Part shown: positions 1 to 4,579 of the stretch, in pieces
Numbering within the stretch: the first letter of the stretch is position 1
Layout of the letters: every line of letters starts with the position of its first letter
DNA from: CAVPDE01 sp964580575
GTDB lineage: Bacteria > Desulfobacterota > DSM-4660 > Desulfatiglandales > HGW-15
DNA: 6,541 bases
NCBI GenBank assembly: GCA_964580575.1
Contig: CAZOLJ010000142.1
Coordinates: 1 to 6,541 of the forward strand
Reading direction: 5' to 3'
Notes under the pieces: generated by a model
What the model saw: the letters and a program-made list of their open reading frames with translations, nothing else
Databases searched by the model: none
Told to the model about the DNA's origin: nothing
Program-made: the position numbers and the translations under genes

Positions 1-865
1 CCACTCCATCGTGATTCACGATAAAGGTCATGACGCCCGATGCCCCATACTTGGCCGGATAAGCCACGAGAGCGAATCCTCCGATCATATTTCCCTTCAC
101 CAAATAGTCATAGGCACCGCCCGGCGCGTTCTTTCCTTGTCCCGTTAGAATGCGATAGTAATAGCCGTGAAAGGGCTCCGGTTTCTGTCCCTTTTTGCTG
201 TAGCCCTGTTTCTGCGCCGCCGCGGCAAAAGGACCCAGAGGGCTCTGCTCCTCGCCCTCCGCCACTTTCCAGTACAAACCGTTCTTCTTCCCCTTGTCGC
301 TTGCGAATTTCTGGGCATATTCCATGAGACCGTCGCCATCGCGGTCCTTGGACACATATTCCCGCTGGGCATCCACGTAGGCCAGGGACACCTGGATGGC
401 ACTCAGCTCATTCTGGCCGATCCTTCTCGCCTGAATTTCCTCCCTGCCCGCTTTGATGTCAAAGCGCCAAAGGCTATCCTTCTTGACGATTGGAATGGCA
501 AACGGCCAATCGTCCTTTCCAACATTGAGATTCGCCCTGGTCCCGGTCACCTCCAACCTGTTCCTCTCTTCATAACGGTTGAGAAACTTCTCCACCACCG
601 CTTTGTCCGCAACCGGATCTCCGGACAATAGAATGTCTCTGCTCCCGGGCCCGAAAATCGCCTCCACGGCCTTCGCGTCATTTGATTTCAAAGCCTCCAC
701 CAAGGCCTTGACCGCCTCTTCAGGGGAAGCAAAGGTTCGCTGTTTCACGGTCTCCGCGTAGGCCGAGCCGAAGATCAACAGGGCAATGAACGAGGCGGCC
801 ATGACGAGCGCCCCGAAACGTTTGAACCATGAATCTCTTTTCTCTGTACCGGTATATAGCCCCAT
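1..865 (-). CDS. DUF2950 family secreted protein, 3' end beyond the window
   Basis: The first 288 residues are present; the C-terminus lies beyond the left edge. The start at 865 is chosen because AGGGAGGA (873-880) lies 7 bases upstream. A basic n-region and a hydrophobic stretch (residues 18-33) end in SAYA, giving a predicted cleavage after residue 37, so the mature protein should be periplasmic or surface-exposed. Family hallmarks seen: FASPEEAVKALVEALK (45-60), the IFGPGSRDILLSGDPVADK block (70-88), DWPFAIPIVK (119-128), YVDAQREY (163-170), an acidic DRDGDG loop (174-179), a PLGPF motif (209-213), FHGYYYRILTGQG (232-244), and a Gly/Ala-rich end. DUF2950 proteins usually have roughly 300 residues, so little should be missing. 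The gene sits 44 bases behind the DUF3300 gene, the usual partner of this family. The function is unknown. The family assignment is from recognised motifs and was not searched. Confidence 0.9.
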   Translation of the reverse strand, partial: MGLYTGTEKRDSWFKRFGALVMAASFIALLIFGSAYAETVKQRTFASPEEAVKALVEALKSNDAKAVEAIFGPGSRDILLSGDPVADKAVVEKFLNRYEERNRLEVTGTRANLNVGKDDWPFAIPIVKKDSLWRFDIKAGREEIQARRIGQNELSAIQVSLAYVDAQREYVSKDRDGDGLMEYAQKFASDKGKKNGLYWKVAEGEEQSPLGPFAAAAQKQGYSKKGQKPEPFHGYYYRILTGQGKNAPGGAYDYLVKGNMIGGFALVAYPAKYGASGVMTFIVNHDGV

Positions 866-909
866 GGCTTTTTCCTCCCTTCGAAAGTGGGTGAGTGGTT
901 CCGGGTCGG

Positions 910-2157
910 TTACCTGCGGCCGCCGCCGCCACCTCGACCGCCTCCGCCTCCACCGCCACCGCGGGTCACGATGCTTCCGCTGGTACCGCGGCGACCGCTA
1001 CTCACACTGCTTCCGCCGCCCCCGCGGCCACGCGAAGAGGACATGCTTTGATTTCCTCGGTTACTCGCTTCCCTGGTCGCGCCCCCACCCCGGTCCATGC
1101 CGCTGAGAGCGCTTCCTCCTCGGTCCATCTGACCCGCCGAAGCACCACCCCGATCCATTTGCTGGCCACCCCGGGACCGGTCTGACGTGCCCATGGAGGC
1201 ATCCTGTCTTCCCCCGCCGTCCCGGCCCCGGTAGGAATCCCGTGACTGGGCCGCATCCCGCGATCCTTCCCTGCCGTGCTGCTGAGCCGTTTTCTGGTCC
1301 CTGTAAGCGACGCCCTTGCGGTTCTCCGGATTGTGTTTGAACGAGCCCTTTCCTCTATCCCCGGTCGATACCTTGTTCTGGTGCTTGCTTCGGTCAATAT
1401 TGTTGTTGATGTTCGTGTTCCGGTTCACGTCCACATCGACTTCACCGCGCCCCCATCCGCAGCCTCCCCACGCATAGCCCCAGGCAGCCCCCAAAGCCAC
1501 CCCTGCGCCAAGGGCGAACAATCCTGCACCGGGAACGTATCCGGGAGGGTAGTAGTAGTAGGGCGGATACGCCGGGTACGGCCAGGCACCATAGACCACT
1601 GTGGGATTGTAGGTCGGGACATAGATGACCTCAGGCTTTGCCGGCTCGATGATGATGGTCTTCGTCTCCTGCTCCACGCCAACCTTCTGCTGCTCCGTGC
1701 TCTTCAGGTTCCCTTCCCCGTACGCTTTTGTGCGCAGCTTCTGAACCGTATCCATCACATCCTTCTGCTGGGCCAGAAAGGCATCCCCCAGCTTCTGGGT
1801 CCACTCCAGCTTCTCACTCATCATGTCCAGCACCTGGGGAAAATTCACCAGCGATCGGACGCTCGGGTCCCAGTCCTGCTTCTCCAGAGCCGCTGTCAGA
1901 ACATCTCCCTTGAGGTTCTGGTTGGCCTTGGCCCAGCGCTGCGCCTGCACCACCTCAAGAGGATAGGTGGAGGCCATCAGGATCTGCGCCAGAAGGGAGT
2001 CGGGATACAGAGCAATGGGCGCCAGCAACTGGTCCAGTTCTTCCTGCTTAAAGGGCTTGTCCTCCCCCTCGCTCTGGGCGATGAGACCTTGAGGGGCCCC
2101 CAGCAGGAGTGCCAGAAAAACAGCCAATGTTTTGAGCAACGGTCTTTTCATCTTCAT
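910..2157 (-). CDS. DUF3300 family secreted protein with Arg/Gly/Ser-rich tail
   Basis: The product has 415 residues. A signal peptide covers residues 1-27 (MKMKRPLLK, then a Leu/Ala core, LIA|Q), so it is exported. The DUF3300 domain follows at about 38-190: ELDQLLAPIALYPDSLLAQ (40-58), ASTYPLEVVQAQRW (62-75), LEKQDWDPSVRSLVNFPQVL (91-110), and PEVIYVPTYNPTVVYG (175-190). Then come a Tyr/Pro patch (192-209) and a Gly/Ala-rich hydrophobic stretch (210-232) that could pack against a membrane. The last 160 residues are low complexity: polar and Asn/Arg-rich, then RGG-like, with three MDRGG motifs and an almost pure glycine end (400-413). Two start codons are possible: 2157 (AAGGAG nine bases upstream) or 2151 (GAGAGG seven bases upstream); they differ by two residues. 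It is probably cotranscribed with the DUF2950 gene downstream. The function is unknown; an envelope role is inferred from the signal peptide only. Confidence 0.92.
   Translation of the reverse strand: MKMKRPLLKTLAVFLALLLGAPQGLIAQSEGEDKPFKQEELDQLLAPIALYPDSLLAQILMASTYPLEVVQAQRWAKANQNLKGDVLTAALEKQDWDPSVRSLVNFPQVLDMMSEKLEWTQKLGDAFLAQQKDVMDTVQKLRTKAYGEGNLKSTEQQKVGVEQETKTIIIEPAKPEVIYVPTYNPTVVYGAWPYPAYPPYYYYPPGYVPGAGLFALGAGVALGAAWGYAWGGCGWGRGEVDVDVNRNTNINNNIDRSKHQNKVSTGDRGKGSFKHNPENRKGVAYRDQKTAQQHGREGSRDAAQSRDSYRGRDGGGRQDASMGTSDRSRGGQQMDRGGASAGQMDRGGSALSGMDRGGGATREASNRGNQSMSSSRGRGGGGSSVSSGRRGTSGSIVTRGGGGGGGGRGGGGGRR
919..960 (-). repeat. Polyglycine-coding tract at the DUF3300 C-terminus
   Basis: Residues 400-413 are 13 glycines interrupted by one arginine, coded by GGN codons that make a GC-only tract (the opposite strand reads as runs of ccgcc and ccacc). 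Such tracts are prone to slippage, so the length may vary between strains. Confidence 0.75.
1084..1158 (-). repeat. Three MDRGG motifs at exact 10-residue spacing
   Basis: Inside the DUF3300 tail, MDRGG occurs at residues 334-338, 344-348 and 354-358, each followed by a five-residue linker rich in Ala, Ser and Gly. The exact period of 30 bases suggests a short in-frame tandem duplication that has since diverged in the linkers. Confidence 0.7.
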
Positions 2158-2177
2158 GCCTCTCTTCTCCTTCCTGC

Positions 2178-2214
2178 GCCGGGTTTTCTTTAGCCCGCAA
2201 ACCGATCACCCGGC
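2178..2214 (-). promoter_or_regulatory. Possible stem-loop in the DUF3300 leader
   Basis: A perfect 7-base inverted repeat, gccgggt (2178-2184) and acccggc (2208-2214), with a 23-base loop, lies just upstream of the ribosome-binding region of the DUF3300 gene. It could be a leader hairpin, but the loop is long and chance is possible. I found no convincing -35/-10 pair in 2158-2351 on the minus strand. Confidence 0.2.
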
Positions 2215-2351
2215 CTACATCCTTTGAGAATCGTAACAGTCTAGCTCTTTGAAATAAACACAGAAAAAGGCCAGCCATAGAACGACTCTTCCCCTTTTGG
2301 GAGGGCTGTCTTAAGCAATTTCTTCAGGGCTCTTTGATTCCTCAACATACC

Positions 2352-2789
2352 CTAGTCCCCGGTCACCACGAGCATCGTTTTCTCATCCACCACTTCGAGG
2401 AGCAGCTCCGTCAGCACGGTATAGACATACCCGTACGTGGCACCGTCCGGCCCAAGAATCGTCCAGAGCCTAGGACCATAGACCCCGCGGAAGGGTTCCT
2501 GCTTGATATAGCCGATCATCTTGTTCAGCGTACTCTGATCAGGCATTCGATCCCATCGGGGTCCCATCTTAAGAGTCTTTCCGTCTGTCTTTGGATCGAA
2601 AATCACGGCAACGGCCCTGTTCCCATCCCCGTAATAATAGACCTCGTAATTCTGCCAGTTGTTCGTCAAGGTCTCTAAGGTCATTCCACCCTTATCGACC
2701 ACCCTCATTTTTCCATAGGTCCCCGCGCATCCCACAGCCACGGCAACGATTAGAATACCGGCGAGGATCAATCCGGATCTCCTGTTCAT
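2352..2789 (-). CDS. Small putative lipoprotein of unknown family
   Basis: The product has 145 residues. The N-terminus MNRRSG, a hydrophobic core, and AVGC with Cys21 form a lipobox-like signal (Ala at -3 rather than the favoured Leu), so it is probably lipidated and membrane-anchored. Residue 22 is Ala, not Asp, which would not favour inner-membrane retention if a Lol-type rule applies. The mature part is a compact domain: TLETLTNNWQNYEVYY (38-53), AVAVIFDPKTDGKTL (60-74), a MIGYIKQEPF segment (91-100), and a beta-rich end with GYVYTVLTELLLEVVDE (119-135). I do not recognise a named family. The start is supported by a purine-rich GGAGGGGGAAG (2794-2804) upstream. It lies between the SYLF gene (97 bases upstream) and the DUF3300 gene (194 bases downstream), all on the same strand, and no clear terminator separates them. 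Confidence 0.82.
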   Translation of the reverse strand: MNRRSGLILAGILIVAVAVGCAGTYGKMRVVDKGGMTLETLTNNWQNYEVYYYGDGNRAVAVIFDPKTDGKTLKMGPRWDRMPDQSTLNKMIGYIKQEPFRGVYGPRLWTILGPDGATYGYVYTVLTELLLEVVDEKTMLVVTGD

Positions 2790-2886
2790 AGCTCTTCCCC
2801 CTCCGTCCTCATCGTATTTTTAGATTCGCGCCTCCGGGGTCCCAGACCGCCAGAGGGACTCTTGCGCACCGTGAATACAAGCCCAA

Positions 2887-3477
2887 TCAATTCAAGTCGT
2901 CATCCTTGTAATACTTCGTTCCCTTTGCCGTGAACTCCACCGCCAGCCCGTCGTCGGTGAGCTGATACAGCCATATATCCTTCGAGATGGCAACAGCGCC
3001 TGCCACGCCGCCTCCCCTGTCATCGTACTGTGCTGCTGCGGTCGCCTGCGAGCCCAGCTCCCAGCCCGAGTTGATAAAGCTGTTGAGCGCTTCTTCCGTC
3101 TGAAAAACCCAAACAAGCCTGAATTTCTTTATCCCCATGCCCAGGCCGGCCTGGATTTCCAGCATCTTCATAAAGGTTTCTTTCTTGGTCGCATTGTTGA
3201 CGGCAATTCCCTTGCCCGAGCCTCCGCCGGCAAAAAAGATCTTCATTCCGAAATTGCTGAACACCGCATATCCCGCCGCCTTCTCGATCGCTTCCTTTGA
3301 AGAAGGCTGCATCTTGTACAGGCGGTTAAGTGTCTCGTTCACCGTCTTGCGAATCTCGGCCTGCTTCTGCGCCTTCGTAGCCTGCTTCTTCGCCGCCCAA
3401 ACAGGCGCAACAGAAAACAGGAAACCCATCATGATGGCGCTGGCGACTGTAACCACTAATACCGTTTTCACTTTCAT
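2887..3477 (-). CDS. SYLF/Ysc84-domain secreted protein
   Basis: The product has 196 residues. MKVK plus a hydrophobic core ends in APVWA|A, giving predicted cleavage after residue 28, so it is exported. A Lys/Gln-rich linker (30-45) precedes the SYLF domain: an amphipathic helix (46-67), then the family signature AGYAVFSNFGMKIFFAGGGS (68-87), GKGIAVNN (88-95), an Ala/Gly-rich GLGMG block, VWVFQTEEALNSFINSGWELG near the middle, and SQATAAAQ. The domain continues to the C-terminus (GLAVEFTAKGTKYY). In eukaryotes SYLF domains bind phosphoinositide lipids; in bacteria they are widespread secreted proteins of uncertain role, and lipid binding here is an inference. The start is firm: AGGAGG (3485-3490) sits seven bases before the ATG. 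It is the first of the four same-strand envelope genes. Confidence 0.92.
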   Translation of the reverse strand: MKVKTVLVVTVASAIMMGFLFSVAPVWAAKKQATKAQKQAEIRKTVNETLNRLYKMQPSSKEAIEKAAGYAVFSNFGMKIFFAGGGSGKGIAVNNATKKETFMKMLEIQAGLGMGIKKFRLVWVFQTEEALNSFINSGWELGSQATAAAQYDDRGGGVAGAVAISKDIWLYQLTDDGLAVEFTAKGTKYYKDDDLN

Positions 3478-3587
3478 CTCTTATCCTCCTACATGCATAC
3501 CTGTTTTTCATCCCTTTATTCTTGATGCCCTCGTAAACGCTCATGACATTGAGATCTTGTCGCCCCCGCGCGTGAAAATATTCCCCC

Positions 3588-3609
3588 CTCCACCCACTCG
3601 TGGGGGGAG
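3588..3609. repeat. G/C-rich imperfect palindrome
   Basis: ctccaccca (3588-3596) pairs with tggggggag (3601-3609), eight of nine positions, around a ctcg loop. It is followed by a purine-rich stretch (3608-3629) of gagggcgagggtgag type. This kind of sequence is familiar as a dispersed intergenic element in many environmental bacterial genomes. It may also act as a terminator-like or spacer element upstream of the SYLF gene. Confidence 0.55.
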
Positions 3610-3671
3610 AGGGCGAGGGTGAGGGGGGGCGCATTTTCATGGTAAAAAGCCGGAAAAAGCATTTTCCCGTC

Positions 3672-3714
3672 ATTCCGGCGAACCCCGGATCACGTCCGGG
3701 GCAGGCGCCGGAAT
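3672..3714. repeat. Nested palindrome, dispersed-repeat type
   Basis: The outer arms attccggcg (3672-3680) and cgccggaat (3706-3714) are a perfect 9-base inverted repeat. Inside them ccccgga (3683-3689) and tccgggg (3695-3701) form a second perfect stem with a 5-base loop. The text around it (cgtcattccggcg ... ccggaatccag) matches the widespread 'GTCATTCC...GGAATCCAG' REP-like intergenic repeat style, known from many proteobacterial genomes. Copies elsewhere in the genome are expected but not visible here. Confidence 0.75.
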
Positions 3715-3746
3715 CCAGCGTTTCCAAGTCGCTACGAATTTTCCGG

Positions 3747-3787
3747 ACCCCGGTGACCCTGTCCCGGCGAAAGCCGGGAACCGGGGT
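3747..3787. repeat. Second nested palindrome with a gaaa loop
   Basis: The outer arms accccggt (3747-3754) and accggggt (3780-3787) are perfectly complementary. The inner arms tcccggc (3762-3768) and gccggga (3773-3779) are perfectly complementary around gaaa. The two stems stack directly on the 3' side, while seven unpaired bases bulge on the 5' side. It lies 32 bases after the first nested palindrome, and the pair probably forms one composite intergenic repeat spanning roughly 3669-3800. Confidence 0.75.
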
Positions 3788-3911
3788 GACGACTTTTCCG
3801 AACTCATCAGGAGTCGTTCGCCGTAAAACTATATCAATAAGCGCATCAGAGCAACGAGAAATCATAATTCAGGATGATGCGGAAGTCGTGAATATAATCC
3901 TTCGCCCCCTC

Positions 3912-4049
3912 TTACTGGTGCACCACAGCGTAGCGGAATCGGGGCCAGAAATCCTTCTGGGACACAGCCTCTTGCGCCAGGACAGGAGTGCTTGCCCAGA
4001 ACAGCATGACCATGCAACTTATCCCCGCGGTCAGGGACATGACCATCAT
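3912..4049 (-). CDS. Doubtful small ORF with signal-peptide-like segment
   Basis: This 45-codon reading frame encodes two Met codons, a hydrophobic stretch (residues 5-20), and STPVLA|QEA, a plausible signal-peptidase site after residue 25. That leaves a mature peptide of only 20 residues rich in aromatic and basic residues (KDFWPRFRYAVVHQ). No good ribosome-binding site precedes 4049. The frame stays open upstream and has an Arg-rich stretch there, so the true start could be earlier, for example a GTG at 4151 behind a ggggag sequence, giving 79 residues. It could be a small exported peptide, the decayed 5' end of a lost gene, or chance. I do not recognise it. Confidence 0.25.
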   Translation of the reverse strand: MMVMSLTAGISCMVMLFWASTPVLAQEAVSQKDFWPRFRYAVVHQ

Positions 4050-4272
4050 CGATGTCGACAGTCTCCGCGCCCTGAACAGATATGTCCATCTCAGTGTATG
4101 GTTACGAATGATGATCGTATCCCCCTTTAAGGCACATGCGGCGGCGTTCACGCTCCCCTTGCCCGCAGGTAATCCAAACCGCATTCCACCGCGACAGTGC
4201 ATCAAAAGGCTTCTCCTAGATGAACCCACCACTGAAGCTGTGATATGTGTTAAGCAAACGAAAGAGAAAAGA

Positions 4273-4292
4273 TATTGGACCAAAGTCCAATA
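4273..4292. repeat. Perfect 8-base inverted repeat, possible operator
   Basis: tattggac (4273-4280) and gtccaata (4285-4292) are perfectly complementary with a caaa spacer. The 12-base centre-to-centre symmetry is compatible with a dimeric regulator site or a small hairpin. It lies about 80 bases upstream of the -35 element of the ppk1 promoter. The binding protein is unknown. Confidence 0.4.
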
Positions 4293-4303
4293 CCCAGAGG
4301 ATA

Positions 4304-4342
4304 AGAATTTGCTTATGCTGCCCAGGAGCATAGGGGAATTCT
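4304..4342. repeat. Interrupted inverted repeat upstream of the ppk1 promoter
   Basis: agaatt (4304-4309) pairs with aattct (4337-4342), and tatgct (4314-4319) pairs with agcata (4327-4332). A symmetric 4-by-4 internal loop separates the stems, and the apical loop has seven bases. It ends 27 bases before the -35 hexamer, so it is not part of the predicted ppk1 transcript and would act, if at all, as DNA. Confidence 0.4.
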
Positions 4343-4369
4343 CCCTTATGAGTCTAGAGGGAATCTGAG

Positions 4370-4399
4370 TTGACATTAATCGCTGCAGGGCTTTAGTAT
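4370..4399 (+). promoter_or_regulatory. Predicted sigma70-like promoter of ppk1
   Basis: A consensus -35 TTGACA (4370-4375) is followed after 18 bases by TAGTAT (4394-4399), which matches the -10 consensus at four of six positions including both ends. Transcription would start near 4406 and give ppk1 a leader of about 170 bases. I see no Pho-box-like direct repeat around it. Confidence 0.5.
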
Positions 4400-4405
4400 G
4401 CTGAA

Positions 4406-4579
4406 TTCTATTTCAGCCCGGCGCCCTATCAGGCAATGGGGGACCCCAGCGCGTGAACAGAACCACGTGCACTGTGCAGAGGACAAAAAGCAGTCATAAG
4501 GTGCAGGAAGCATGACGCGAGGGATGGAACCCGGGCCGGCAACTTTTTCAACTGCATGGGTGCCGTCCAGGATGGGTCT
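4406..4579 (+). other. Predicted long 5' leader of ppk1
   Basis: If the promoter at 4370 is used, about 170 bases precede the start codon. The stretch contains small frames: one of 33 codons (4398-4499) without a ribosome-binding site, and one of 23 codons (4512-4583) preceded by aggaagc. The stop of the latter overlaps the ppk1 start as ATGA. I do not recognise a known riboswitch class in it. Confidence 0.3.
4569..4577 (+). promoter_or_regulatory. Ribosome-binding site that decides the ppk1 start
   Basis: AGGA (4569-4572), followed by tggg, lies seven bases before the ATG at 4580. The in-frame ATG at 4556 has only a pyrimidine-rich sequence in front of it, so 4580 is preferred. Confidence 0.55.

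Larger units (their letters stand above)
4050..4369. other. Intergenic stretch with inverted repeats, no confident gene
   Basis: I see no recognisable coding sequence on either strand. The left half is unremarkable. The right half is more AT-rich and carries two inverted repeats listed separately, followed immediately by the ppk1 promoter. The lower GC content fits a regulatory region. Confidence 0.5.

Noticed and set aside
167..631. 154-codon plus-strand open frame
   Set aside because: It is antisense to the DUF2950 gene, whose family motifs are clear on the minus strand.
1276..2193. 305-codon plus-strand open frame
   Set aside because: It lies opposite the DUF3300 gene, which has a signal peptide, family motifs and a ribosome-binding site. 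The plus-strand product looks like a random Leu/His/Arg-rich translation.
2285..2310. Rho-independent terminator after the lipoprotein gene
   Set aside because: The stem is only about four pairs with a wobble (ccctccc/ggggaag) and no U-tract follows on the minus strand.
3326..3865. 179-codon minus-strand open frame
   Set aside because: It runs through the palindromic repeats and into the SYLF gene in another frame. Its sequence is the typical spurious translation of the dispersed repeat (for example DSGACPGRDPGFAGMTG).
3988..4368. 126-codon plus-strand open frame before ppk1
   Set aside because: It has no recognisable domain and no ribosome-binding site, it runs across the inverted repeats, and its composition is not gene-like.
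4556..4558. Earlier in-frame ATG for ppk1
   Set aside because: It is preceded by a pyrimidine-rich stretch without a ribosome-binding site, whereas 4580 has AGGA at seven bases.
4406..4579. Riboswitch in the ppk1 leader
   Set aside because: Several short complementary segments exist, but none of the conserved cores of known riboswitch classes is visible.
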